Shown: one piece after another, positions 41,541 through 51,960 of the stretch
Numbering within the stretch: position 1 is the first letter of the stretch
Layout: each line of letters begins with the position of its first letter
Assembly: GCA_011319805.1 (NCBI GenBank)
Contig: SJRY01000228.1
Span: 620,001-684,000, forward strand
Length of the DNA stretch: 64,000 bases
Direction of reading: 5' to 3'
Origin: Macrocybe gigantea
Taxonomy: Eukaryota > Basidiomycota > Agaricomycetes > Agaricales > Callistosporiaceae
Position numbers and translations under genes: made by a program
Notes under the pieces: model-generated
What the model was told of the DNA's origin: nothing
Database searches by the model: none
Seen by the model: only the letters and a program-made list of their open reading frames with translations

Positions 41541-42635
41541 CAAGACCATCACACAGGATAGTGTCAAATCTGTCCTATGTTTTCTTAATTCAATAAATGC
41601 TATTAACTGCATCATCGATTGTAATCCCCACTCTGTGCAGTTGCACTCCATTGCACTATGCAGATCTTTGTGAACTTAGCTCTCAGAGTCCGAGCACCAG
41701 ATTGAGTTCTGGCACATCCCTTCCTGATAGGAGTGGACTATTCAGATAGAGGCACATGAGCTTGCTTGAAGTCTTGACATTTCTCTAGGAGCCTTCTCAT
41801 ATACACTACTGATGCTCTTCAAAAGGAGGTGAATGATGATATGCATGCCACTTGGTTCTAGAATTCTGGAGTCAAGAAGTATATTGGCACTTCCACATTT
41901 CGTTTTTATGATGCTGGAAAGCTAGAATTCTATAAGCACCCTTCTCAGAAAAGAACAGGCTTCATGAAGCTTGTGACTGAAAATGAGCTTTATGCTCACT
42001 GCAGTCGCATTGCATGCAGCCACGCTCTGATCAATGCCTATCAGACATGGTTCAACTTTGTTGAGAGCAACCAATGCTCATGCAGACGAGGGCCTGAAGA
42101 CTCTGTCCATGTCATGACTCTGTGCCAGAAGTGGCACAGGCTAGCTGAATGTCAGTATGATGCCTTTGTGTGTCTTTGGTTTGTTAAGTACCTCACATTG
42201 AACAAGGCGGCAGGTGCTTTCATTCCAGATCCAGATGGCAGGTAACTGCTGATCTGTAGTGGAAGATCATCTGGGGCAACTCAGACAATCATTTGCAGTC
42301 TGGTAAGCGATGAAAGTGCTCGCTGAGTATTATGCGAGTCTCAAGCTTTGCAATCACCTCCATTATGGGCCCTGTTGAACCTTTTACATGGAATTGACCA
42401 TGGCTAGCCCTTGGAGACTGGGGGACAGGGTGCTAGCAGGCAAGTCAGTATGGGCATGAGCCTATAGGGCACAGGCATGGGCATGAGAGGCCAGAGCAGT
42501 GCAGCCCTCTATGTATATTCTCTCAGTCTGTTTTCATTGGACTAGTTGTATTTATCATAGGTACATTCATGTATTTACAAGCAGACTGCTATCGAGCACT
42601 GCTATATAAATTGTTGATTTTAAAAAAAAAAAAAA
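41541..42635 (+). mobile_element. LINE 3' fragment inserted in LINE ORF1
   Basis: Flanked by AGTACTATCACTGCT (41526-41540) and AGCACTATCACTGCT (42636-42650), a 15-bp TSD with one difference. It contains the end of RNase H ('SVLCFLNSINAINCIIDCN'), the C-terminal Cys/His knuckle ('CSCRRGPEDSVHVMTLC'), the ORF2 stop at about 42243, and a 3' UTR ending TTGTTGATTTT plus poly(A). Stops at about 41675, 41730 and 41770 show decay. Confidence 0.88.
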
Positions 42636-42905
42636 AGCACTATCACTGCTTGGCAAGCCTATAAGATTCTCTGAGACTCCTTGTTCTCAGATCTTATCAC
42701 TCTCATTGGAGTCCCATGCATTATGCATAACTCCAAAAATTTACAACTGTTTGATTCAATATCGAAGATATGTCAACTGGCCAGAATATTAAAGCTCTGG
42801 ACAACTGTATGGTTATGGTCTGCAACTGGCAATGCCAGTTCTGTGCTGCACTTTCATTGCCAGGCTCCTCCTTGTATGACTGCTGTTGGCATTGGGGACG
42901 TTCTT

Positions 42906-45310
42906 CTTTTTTTTTTTTTTTTTAAATCAATAATTTATATAGCAGTGCTCGATGGCAGTCTGCTTGTAAGTACATGAGCATACCTATGATAAATACAACT
43001 AGTCTGAATGATACCAGACTGAGGGGATATACATAGAGGGCGCACTAACCCTGATGTCTCCTGCCTGCGCACATGCCATTTAGGCATGTGCTCATGCACA
43101 CTTGTTTGCTTGGCCCACGTCCCCCAGCTCCTAAGAGCCAGACATGGTCAATTCCATGTAAAGGGTCCAAAAGGGCCCATAATGACAGGCATCGCAGAAA
43201 CTGCGATATGCACTCATGCTTGGTGTTCGCTTTTATCAAACACCATACTGAATTGATGCTCAAAGTCCCCAACCTGAAGGCTGGTTGTGGTTACTTCTGC
43301 GTAAAGGCCTCAGGAGGGCCATAACCCTAAGTACCCCCCACTACGAAGGGGCAGTTACCCACCCCCCAGATCTGGGATAAAAGTACCTGCCACTTTATTT
43401 GATGTTAGGTACTTAATGAACCAGGAACACATGAAGGCATCATACTGGCATTCATTTGGCCTGTTCCAGTTATGGCACAGGGTCATGACATGGATGCAGT
43501 CTTCAGGCCCTCATCCACAGGAGCATTCATCGCTCTCAATGAAGTTGAACCGCGCTCGATATGCATTGATTGGCACGTGTCCACAGGCAATGCGATAGCA
43601 ATGGGCAAATAGCTCATTGCCTGTCACCAACTTCATGAAGCCCGTTCTTTTATGAAGTGGGCACTCATAGAATTCCAGCTTTCCTGTATCGTGGAATCGA
43701 AATGTGGAAGTGCCAATATATTTCTTGATTCCAGAGTCATGGAACTAAGAGGTATGCATATTATCATCCACCTCCTTCCGGAGTGCATCCATCGTGTAGA
43801 GAGGACGAAGTCCCAAATGAATGTCAAGCTCACACGCAGAGTTGTGTGCTTCGACCTGAATAGCCCACTTCCATTGGAAGGGGATGTGCCAGAAAGTAAC
43901 CTGGTGCAGCTCGGACTGGGAGAACCAAGTGTGCAGTGAACTGCACAGGGCAATAGAATGTGATTGTGCAGAGTGGGGGTTGCAATCGACAATGCGGTTA
44001 ATAGCATTCATCGAGTCGAGGAAGCACACGATGGATGTAGCCCCATTCTGTGCAATAGCCTTTTGAATAGACATACACAATCCAATCAGCTCGGAGTCAT
44101 CGCTTGTCGCTTTGCCGACAGGCTGACAAGTTTCAAAAACAAGCATATTGCCTCGGTAGACCCAAGATGAATACACTGATTGCCTACATGTATCTGCTTT
44201 CATGGGCATGGTGCCATTACTACTGGTATATACACAATTGAGCTCAAGCTGGCACTCTATGAGCGCCTGCTTTGATGCACGATAAGCCTTGACAGAGTCT
44301 TCATCTCTGCCAAGCAGCTTATAGATCTCAAGGCGACTGCTGAATTCATCCACAAGCTGCCTGTCCAGATTATTCGCATCCGTGAAGTAATCTGTGGATA
44401 AAAAATTAGGTGGTTTTAGATCCACCAAGTCCTTGAGGGGAGACTTGAGCATGCTGCGCTGCCTGTCCGATAGAGAGGCCAAATTCTTTGACCTCGAAGA
44501 ATCACCCCCTGCCTGCAGCAGGGTAGTTAGAGACCTGAGGGCATGCCTCAGATTGGAATTAGCAAGACGGGCAGAGGACCCGGCTTTCAACTGTTTGATG
44601 AACCCGGCGATGGGCTTGACACAGGCTATCATTTCAGCTGCGCCCTCTGGAGTGGTGCGGAACTGACCATTGATCCAGATGCATGCCTTGCTGCATCTGG
44701 CATAGCTGCTTCATTAGTGTGACATTGCACATACTGTTGAAGTTCCAGAGTAAGCAGCCATACTTCATGATAGGACGCATGCATGACAAGTAGAGAATGC
44801 ACTTCTGTTGGAGGAATAAGCCCTGAACAGAGTTACCCAACATCTGAAATGCCCTGGCAGTAGTCAGTGCCTTCATTGCATAGAAGCAGACATGCTCCTT
44901 AGGCTGCGGGTGCCTTTATTCCGGATCCAGGTGGCAGGTGACTGCCGCTCTGTAGTGGAGATCGCCCGGGGCAACCTGGACAATCTTGAAGCAGTCAGAC
45001 CAGCGACCGAAGCGCTGATCAAGCAGTATGCGAACCGCAAGCTGTGCGACAGCATCCGTTATAGGTCCTGTTGGACCTTTTACATGGAATTGACCACAAC
45101 TAGCCCTCTGGGGCTGGGGGACGGGGCTCAAGCGAGTGAGTACACACGAGCTCAATTCAGGTAGCTCGAGCGCGGGCACGAGAGAACAGGGCAGTGCAGC
45201 CCTCTATGTATCTTCCTTCAGTCTGGTTTGGATCGGACTAGTCGTATTTATAGTAGGTACCAGTGTGTATTTACAAGCGGACTGCCATCGTGCACCGCTA
45301 TATAAATTGT

Positions 45311-45344
<34 letters not shown>

Positions 45345-45397
45345 CAGACATGCTCCTTAAAGGAAAGGCGTGCATCTAAGGAAAACCCAAGGTATCT
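42906..45397 (-). mobile_element. LINE copy, reverse, 5'-truncated
   Basis: Flanked by TTGGGGACGTTCTT (42892-42905 and 45398-45411). On the - strand it starts in the RT thumb, contains 'MLGNSVQGLFLQQKCILYL' (44800s), the linker and RNase H in a 295-codon open frame (43745-44632; 'YTSSNGTMPMKADT', 'DSELIGLCMS', 'VCFLDSMNAINRIVDC'), the C-terminal knuckle region and a 3' UTR with poly(A) read as a T run at 42907-42922. A shorter LINE tail is inserted at 44902-45342. Confidence 0.88.
44902..45342 (+). mobile_element. LINE tail-only insertion (441 bp)
   Basis: Flanked by the 17-bp TSD AGCAGACATGCTCCTTA (44885-44901 and 45343-45359). It contains only the last ORF2 codons ('AFIPDPGGR' region) plus the 3' UTR and a poly(A) of about 25 A. 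It is the shortest 5'-truncated copy in the window. It is CpG-richer than its host LINE, so younger. Confidence 0.9.
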
Positions 45398-45689
45398 TTG
45401 GGGACGTTCTTCACTGAAATGCAACCAACAATCCCTCCAGTGCCTGCTGTGTGGAGAACTACACAGAAAGGAGCATCATCATATGCTCACATCTTACTGC
45501 AAGGCAAGACCTAAGGCTAACCCTCCCTGCGAGATGACTCTGGCAAGTCAACCCTGCCCCCATCCACCCAAATGTCTTAGCTGTGGCAAAGACCATTCCA
45601 CCGATGACCAGAAGTGTGCCTTCTGGAAGAACTGCTTTGATCCTGAGTGGATCAAGCAACACTATCAGCTGGTATGTAATCATTGCAAC

Positions 45690-47249
45690 ACCTCTTTCTG
45701 CAATGCCTACTTGTAAATATCTGTAAACAATACTCGTACATTGCATCCATCGTTCTACAGCATCAACAGTTGGGCCGATCATTGATCAGATTGCATAGCG
45801 AGATTCTATTATCCTTGAGCACTCTCTGTTTCTGAAATCGCAAAAATCGGCTGAAAATCGCCTAGTTTATTAGAGTTTTTCTATGAGCAATGACCCACTC
45901 AATATCATCAGCAGCAGCAGTCCTGCACTGCTCAACCTGCACCCTGGATGGCCCTCTGCTGGCCTGTCCCATTCTCCTGCTCCACCTCCCCCTGTGAGGA
46001 ATGAGAGCCTTCTTTTCCAAGATGGTGACGGTCTCATGGACACCAATGATACCAATGTTTCGAATGCTGGAGGGCCTGCCGGACCCTCTGCCCCCCCCTC
46101 TCCATCGATTCTGTCCACCAAGGCAGCATACAATGACAATAGTATCGGCATTGTGATCTTCTCTGAAGAGGACTGGTTCCTTCATGGTGAAGCTAAGGCC
46201 GCTGCTGAATCTCTCGCTGCCCTTAAGGATTGGATCCTGAAGGTCGGCTCATCCTCCGTCTCTATCCTAGCAGGATATCAATATGCCATCACCGAGGGCA
46301 TTGCAACTTTGGTCAGCAGTGCCAGCAATGTCAACATGTTCTCTGTCTCTATGCTAGACAGACCTCAGCACCCCCTTGGAAGGTGTTTGCATGAAATTGT
46401 CAATGCACACCTCCCTTTTTATGGAAAGGTGACTCGGTTTGCTGATCCCCACACCTCCCTTTCTGGGACTGTATGCCCGGAAGACTCCTGATTGAATATG
46501 GGTGCTCGCCCTCCAAGACCACTTCAGAATCCAAACTGCCCTCCTCCACTGCAACCGCGGTCCTGCTTCTGAACCCCTGGACATGGACCGCCCCTTCCTG
46601 TCAATAGGGCCACTCGCTCTGCTGCTGAGGACACGTCAACTGGTCAGAACATTAAGGCTCTGGACAATTGTATGGTTATGGTCTGGAACTGGTGCTGTCA
46701 GTTCCGTGCCGCTCTTTCATTGCTGGGAGTCCCTCTCTGCGAATGTTGCTGGCATTGGGGGCACTCTGCTCTGAAGTGTAACCAGCAATCTCTCTGGTGC
46801 CCGATCTGTAGGGAGTCCCATAGAAAGGAACACCACCACTTGCTCGCATCCTGCTACAAGGCAAGACCTAAAGCAAACCCTCCGTGTGATGCAACTCTGG
46901 CAGGCCAGCCCTGCCCTCATGCTCTGAAGTGTCTTAGCTGCAGCAAAGACCACTCCACCAATGACTGAAAGTGCACCTTCTGGAAGAACTGTTTTAATCC
47001 CGAGTAGATCAAACAACATTACCAGCTGGTATGTGATCGAACACAATCAAGTTCCAAATGTTCTAATGCCTCCCTGCAGTATAATGTGGAGGCCAACACA
47101 TCATGAGTGACACTTCCAGTGGATCAGCCCTGGCTGTTATTCCTGGATCAGGTGGGTGCTCACTGATTTCTTTGTTTCATATTTTCTCTCAAAATGTAAA
47201 TAGGAAATATGTACATATAGACATTCTCCTCTCCACTCTAGAAGAGGAT
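45690..47249 (+). mobile_element. LINE with intact 5' end, 5' half only
   Basis: The 5' UTR starts near 'cctctttctgcaatgcctac' and has 'cttgtaaatatctgtaaaca' and 'aaaatcggctgaaaatcg', as at 60041, 60425 and 63485. ORF1 opens at 45883 ('MSNDPLNIISSSS') for 202 codons to TGA 46489-46491. It then continues in pieces with an internal deletion near 46630 to the knuckle block ('CECCWHWGHSALKC', 'CPICRESHRKEHHH', 'CLSCSKDHSTND'). ORF2 begins at ATG 47103 overlapping the ORF1 stop as ATGA, and reads 'MSDTSSGSALAVIPGSGG' to 'ILLSTLEED' at 47249. There a SINE follows, and the rest of ORF2 is not downstream. The matching 3' half appears at 53307-57898 in reverse. Confidence 0.85.
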
Positions 47250-48461
47250 GGGGCCCCAGTAGCCCAGTGGTTTAATCACCACTAAAGACTGGAGAGGTGG
47301 CTGTGCAGTCACTGGAAAGATTGTGAGTTCGATTCCCACTCATCTCCTGTACTTTGAAAGTAGGGATAGGCATATGATCCATCATTGGTTACAGTCATGT
47401 GCTTGGTGACTCAGGTTGGTAATCAACTCTGAGGCAGTACCATGATCATGTGCCCTTCTGTAACTAGGGTGGTAACCTGGTCATATGATAGAGATAATCG
47501 TGGGAGCCCAAAGTGGCAAGTCAGGTAACCCCTGAGAGGCCATGCCTGAAATGGACATGTGATTGATCATGTGATCAAGTAGGGAGTGAAAGCAGAGGGC
47601 ATGGTAAGCGGAGGAAAGACTTGAGAACTACCCAACCTATGATGTGCACCCTGTAATGGGGCATTCCAGAGCATGCGCACTTCTGGAAGGTACTGCACAC
47701 CCTATAATAGGGAGTCTCTTCAGACTGTGAGCTTAGGACAGGACACTCCCCCACCGGTTAATCTCAGGCCCAGTCTAACCAACTGGATTAGGCAGAGAAC
47801 TTGGTCGTTAGTCAGCGTTGGTAGTGTGGATCGGTCCTTGGGCACACTTGGGGAGTCTCCAGGCCCAGGAGTAGCCACCACATAATCATAAAGCACTGCT
47901 CAGATGGGAGCCTGAGACCTCCTTGTGGGGCATGCATAACGAGTTAAGCATGGGTATAGAACTCTCTGGCCTAGGCCTTGGGTCTAGGATGCACACTGGG
48001 GCTGGATGCTGGCAAGGTAGAGACATGAGACATGATTGGGGATCCATGCCCTCCAGGCATCAGCAAACCATGTGCTCAGGAACAGGAAAAGTAAAGTAAG
48101 TGGGGCTTACCAATACCCAGCTTGCTGTTGGCTTGGCCTCTTGGTAACTTGCTCTCTGGCCGAAATTTGAACCATGGCGGAACAGGGCAGTCCCCTGACT
48201 CCGGCCTGAGAGGATTTATCCTCTGCCAGTTCATCTGGATGACTAATCCAGGCTTTGAATCCAAGTTGATTCTGGGGTCTAGACACGGAATTCCACTGTT
48301 TAGTCTAGCGCCTATCCTGCAAGGGAGGTGACGATAAGGGTCCTCCACTTGGAGGGCCCTAAACTTCATGTATTTATCGTAGGTACCATTGTATATTTAC
48401 AAGTGGACTACCATCAAGCACCGCTTTATAAATTGTTGATTTAAAAAAAAAAAAACAAAAA
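47250..48461 (+). mobile_element. SINE-1: tRNA-like head, LINE-type tail (1.2 kb)
   Basis: It begins GGGGCCCCAG and carries pol III promoter-like boxes: A box TAGCCCAGTGG (47260-47270) and B box GTTCGATTC (47327-47335). The body of about 1 kb has no convincing gene. The last ~85 bp (from 'atgtatttatcgtagg', about 48369) match the 3' end of the LINE family up to TTGTTGATTT and poly(A). A tRNA-derived head with a LINE-derived tail is the classical design of a SINE mobilised by a partner LINE. It is long for a SINE. A nearly identical copy lies in reverse at 57899-59105. The upstream flank 'ctctagaagaggat' is LINE ORF2 and the downstream flank is Gypsy integrase, so the flanks do not match. Confidence 0.85.
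47260..47335 (+). promoter_or_regulatory. Internal pol III promoter boxes of SINE-1
   Basis: The A box TAGCCCAGTGG fits TRGYNNANNNG, and the B box GTTCGATTC fits GWTCRANNC. They are about 56 bp apart, wider than in an ordinary tRNA, which suggests an intron-bearing or long-variable-arm tRNA ancestor or an insertion in the head. Confidence 0.7.
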
Positions 48462-48592
48462 GAGCAGACAAATAAGACCATTAATCAATGTCTCTGCTAC
48501 TTTGTCGATGACTATCAGAAGGGCTAGGTCGCTGCTCTCTCTTAGGTCCACTTCACTATGATAAACACCGTCAACTCTTCCATGGGATTCAT
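48462..48592 (+). pseudogene. pol: Gypsy integrase fragment (D element)
   Basis: One frame reads 'QTNKTINQCLCYFVDDYQKG', stop, 'VAALS', stop, 'VHFTMINTVNSSMGF'. This matches the integrase segment right after the catalytic Glu in Gypsy elements, as in the Gypsy B frame ('RTNKTVNQCLRF', 'FHIMNSVNASTGF'). It is likely part of the same element whose RT/RNase H lies reversed at 59106-60040. Confidence 0.8.
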
Positions 48593-48995
48593 TGTTAGAA
48601 ATGCCCCTCCTGTCTGGACTTGTGCATAGGACAGGACCTAGGCTATGTGCCTAGCAATGCACACAGCCTATGGCTGTATGTGCAGCAATGTGCAGCCTGT
48701 GGCTACATTTGCAGCAATGCACAGCACAAGCTATGCATGCAGTAATGTGCAGTAAATGGCTGTGTCCACAGTAGTGCACAGCCTACAGCTGTGCCTACAG
48801 CAATGCGCAGCCATAGGCTATGCACACAGCCTTCTACACATATATATAGATAGCACAGAGCACCTTGAAGTCCTCAGTGTTCTCACTCAGGACTTCTAGG
48901 CAAGTACTTGTACATAACTTAATTACTAGTGTTCTTACTCAGGACTTCTAGGTTCTAAGGCTCATCTAGAGTGTTCTCTGTGCCTAGTTTTAACA
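48593..48995. repeat. LTR-like sequence with minisatellite
   Basis: It begins TGTTAGAAATG and ends TTTTAACA (TGTTA/TAACA ends), with a TATA-like 'atatatatagatag' near 48838-48851, so it looks like a solo LTR of about 403 bp. The left flank is Gypsy integrase and the right flank is reversed LINE ORF2. No TSD is seen, so it may mark a rearrangement. Confidence 0.55.
48653..48829. repeat. 29-bp minisatellite, six units
   Basis: Units start at 48653, 48684, 48713, 48741, 48770 and 48799 (spacing 28-31 bp), each beginning AGCAATGYRCA or a variant and containing a CAGCC...GGCTGT-like inverted motif. It lies inside the LTR-like sequence. Confidence 0.88.
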
Positions 48996-49467
48996 CTCTC
49001 AAGGTCATTGGGTAACTCAATTGGCATAGAGTCTATACCAAGAAGATCATCAGCAATGTTAGAGATAAACTCTGCAATGCTATTCTTTGGAAAAGTCCAC
49101 TGTGGATCAGAAAGGTCCAAGAGTGGGATATCTAATGAAAGTGACAACAGTAAATGATCCGATATCAATCTGAAGTTATCAACAATGACTGGTGCCACCC
49201 TCGCCAAATCAACAGGGGTAAATACCAAATCAATAATAGAGGGTTGAAGCTCTGGGTTATGAGAAACAAAAGTCGGGCTATGGTTAGATAGCTCTACCTA
49301 TTCAAGACTGAGGTCAAGTGCTCCATTACACAGCATTTCTTCTTGCATGTGCTGTGAGGTATAAACTCTATCCCAGAGTTCATAGTAACAGTTGAAATCC
49401 CCACTCAGATAAACCAGATTAGGAAAGTCAGGTCTTTCTGCATAGTCATGCAGTAGATGAATAGCAC
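48996..49467 (-). pseudogene. LINE ORF2 endonuclease fragment
   Basis: On the - strand this encodes the C-terminal half of the APE-type endonuclease: 'YLSGDFNCYYELWDR'-like sequence near 49410, 'PSIIDLVFTPVDLARV' (about 49228-49180), 'SDHLLLSLSLDIPLLDLSD', then the linker 'MPIELPNDLESV'. The GDFN and SDH catalytic motifs are visible. It is cut at both sides, by the LTR-like sequence at 48995 and by the poly(T) of the next element at 49468. Confidence 0.8.
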
Positions 49468-50325
49468 TTTTTTTTTTTTTTTTTTTTAATCAACAATTTA
49501 TAAAGCGGTGCTCAATAGCAGTCTGCTTGTAAATACATGAAGGCATCTACAATAAATACAACTAGTCCAATGAATGCAGACTGAGGGGATATACATGGAG
49601 GGCACACTAATCCTGATGTCTCCTATCTACATGCGAGCCATTAGGCTCGCACTTGTGCTAACTCGTCTGCTAGGCCTGTGTCCCCTAGCTCCTAGGAGCC
49701 AGATGTGGTCAATTTTACATAAAGGGTCCAAGAGGGCCCATAACACCAAGTATTGCAGATCTGCAATATGCAATGAAGCTCAGTATTTGCTTTCATCAAA
49801 TACCATACTGACTTGATACTCAGAGTCCCCCAGTCTGAAGGGCCAGCTGCAGTTACTTCTGTGCAAAGGCCCTGTGAGGAGCCATAACTCCAGAGGATCT
49901 CTCACTGTGAAGGAGCAGTTACCCGCCCCTAGATCTGGGATAAAAGCACTTGCTGCCTTATTTGATGTTAGGTATTTAATGAACTAGAAATACACAAAGG
50001 CATCAAACTGGTGTTTAGTTAGCCTGTTCCAATTATAGCACAGAGTCATGACATAATGTAAATGGAGTCTTCAGGCCCTCATCCATATGAGCATTCATCA
50101 CTCTCAACAAAATTGAACTGTGTCCAATATGCATTGATCAGAGCATGGCCACAAGCAATGCAACAGCAGCAAGCATATAGCTCATTGCCTGTCAGCAACT
50201 TCATGAAGCCCATTCTCTTGTGAGAGAGGGGTTCATAGGACTCAGACTTTTCCATATCATGAAAACGAAACATGGAGGCTGAAGTTTAGCCCCCCCTTAT
50301 GGGAGAGGCAGCTTACCCCAGCTTC
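49468..50325 (-). mobile_element. LINE tail joined to SINE-4 body
   Basis: On the - strand, 50279 to 49468 is the last part of LINE ORF2 ('MFRFHDMEKSESYE', 'CGHALINAYWTQFNFVESDE') with the 3' UTR and poly(A). Directly upstream (50280-50325) the sequence becomes a SINE body end: gaagtttagcccccccttat matches, in reverse, the 'ctaaacttc' end of the SINE-1 body. So the SINE body here is fused to about 0.8 kb of LINE instead of the usual 85 bp. The SINE body continues at 52705 after an inserted LINE. Confidence 0.7.
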
Positions 50326-50722
50326 TTTTTTTTTTTTTTTTTTTTTTAAATCAACAATTTATATAGTGGTGCACACTGGCAGTCTGCTTGTAAATACACA
50401 GAGGTACCTACTATAAATACGACGAGTCCGATCCAAACCAGACTGAAGGAAAATACATAGAGGGCTGCAATGCCCTGCTCTCTCGTGCCCCGGCTCGAGC
50501 TACAAGACCCGAGCTTGTGCATACTCACTTGCTTGAGCACCGTCCCCCAGCCCCGAGGGGCCGGTTGTGGTCAGTTCCACATAAAAGGTCCAAAAGGACC
50601 TATAACGGATGCTGTCGCAAAGTTTGCGGTTCGCATAATGCTCGATCAGCGCTTCGGCCGCTGGTCCTACTGCCTAAAGATTGCCTAGGTTGCCCCGGGC
50701 GATCTCCGCTACAGAGCGGCAG

Positions 50723-51930
50723 TCACCCGCCGCCTGGATCCGGAATAAAAGCTCCTGCCGCCTTGTTGGATGCGAGGTACTTGATAAACCAGTGGCGCAC
50801 AAATGCGTCGAACTGGTGTTCGATTGGCCTGTGCCAGTTGCGGCACTGAGTCATGACGTGGACGGAGTCTTCGGGCCCTCGTCCGCAAGAGCATAAGTCA
50901 CTCTCCATGAAATTAAACCTTGCCCGATACGCATTGATCGGGGCGTGGCCGCATGCAAGTCGTGCGCAGCGAGCAAAAAGCTCGTTCTCTGTCACTAACT
51001 TCATGAAGCCCGTTCTCTTCCGAGAGGGGCGTTCATAGGAATTTGGCTTTCCTGCTTCGTGAAAACGAAATGTGGAAGCACCAATGTATTTCTTGTTCCC
51101 AGAATTCTGGAACCAAGTGCTATGCATATCATCGTCAGCCTCTTTTCGAAGGCCATCGGTGGTATAGAAGGGGCGACGTCCGAGGGGAACATCCAGGCTC
51201 CGGGCAAGCTCGTGAGCCTCGACTTGTATTGCCCACTTCCATTTGGAAGGGACGTGCCAGAATTCAATCCGGCGTTGCTCGGACTCAGAGAGCCAAGCTT
51301 TAAGTGATGCACAAAGTGCAATAGAATGCGACTGCACAGAGTGAGGGTTGCAATCGATGATGCGATTAATTGCATTCATCGAATCCAAAAAGCACACGAC
51401 AGAATTAACTCCATCTTGTGCGATAGCCTTTTGGATTGCCATTCGCAACCCAATAAGCTCAGCATCGTCGCTCGTTGATTTACCAACTGGCTGACGAATC
51501 TCGGAGACCAGCCTGCCCTCGCGATAAACACGCGAAGCTGATACAGACTGCTTAAGTAGCACTTCTGCTTTCGCAGGCACGGAGCCATCGCTACTCACAT
51601 AAGAGCAATCATGCTGGATCGAACACTGGGAAAGTGTTTGATCCAGTGATGTGCGGTAAGCCTTGACCGAGTCCTCGTCTCGGCCAAGTAACTTACGGAT
51701 CTCAAAGCGACTGTCAAACACATCAACAAGCCGCCTGCCCGGGTTATTTGCATCAGCAAAATAATCCGTGGTTAGAAAGAGCGGTGGTTTCAGATCCACC
51801 AAATCCTTGAGTGGGGACTTAAGCACAGCACGCTGTCTGTCAGACAAAGAAGCGAGATTTCTCACTTTAGATGGGTCACCCCCAACTGAGGCGGGCGTAC
51901 TAATGGATCTGAGGGCATGCCTCAGATTGG
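50723..51930 (-). CDS. LINE ORF2 fragment: RNase H and Cys/His knuckle
   Basis: Open for 380 codons from the Met at 51865, with homology starting slightly upstream ('ANSNLRHALRSIS', after the frameshift). RNase H has D in 'YVSSDGSVPAKAEV', E in 'DDAELIGLRMAI', D in 'CFLDSMNAINRI' and a terminal 'VEAHELARS'. The C-terminal knuckle is 'CSCGRGPEDSVHVMTQC', and the frame ends at 'AFIPDPGGG' with TGA near 50723. This is the best preserved C-terminal part of the family in the window and serves as reference for the decayed copies. Confidence 0.9.
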
Positions 51931-51960
51931 AGTTAGCTAAGCGGGCAGACGAGCCGACTT

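Larger units (their letters stand above)
40770..45689 (+). mobile_element. LINE ORF1 region split by nested LINEs
   Basis: A 5'-truncated LINE in + orientation whose ORF1 is recovered in three pieces. 40770-41540 gives 'FHGKATHFAN', a Pro-rich segment and 'KKKKAKSTSHGPS'. 42651-42905 gives 'LITLIGVPCIMHNSKN'. 45412-45689 gives 'CGELHRKEHHH', 'KCLSCGKDHSTDDQKC' and 'EWIKQHYQLV'. The pieces align in order with the more complete ORF1 at 60620-62471. Insertions at 41541-42635 and 42906-45397 carry their own TSDs. ORF1 supplies the RNA-binding Gag-like protein with Cys/His knuckles. After 45689 another LINE begins. Confidence 0.85.

Noticed and set aside
42906..42922. Poly(T) tracts as terminators
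   Set aside because: Each T run is the reverse of a LINE or SINE poly(A) tail, shown by the adjacent aaatcaacaatttat motif.
45862..46185. Antisense frames over LINE ORF1 as genes
   Set aside because: They are shadows of the conserved ORF1 frame on the other strand; the same antisense frames appear wherever ORF1 is present (for example 61111-61545).
47250..47340. A functional tRNA gene in the SINE head
   Set aside because: A and B boxes are present, but their spacing is too wide and I cannot fold a cloverleaf with an acceptor stem by eye. The segment recurs with a LINE tail and poly(A), so it is a SINE head.
47673..47885. 70-codon frame (starts MRTSGRYCTPYN) conserved in SINE-1 and SINE-2
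   Set aside because: The two SINE copies are nearly identical over their whole length, so conservation of a short frame proves nothing. The same holds for the 97-codon antisense frame, and SINE-3 does not keep either.
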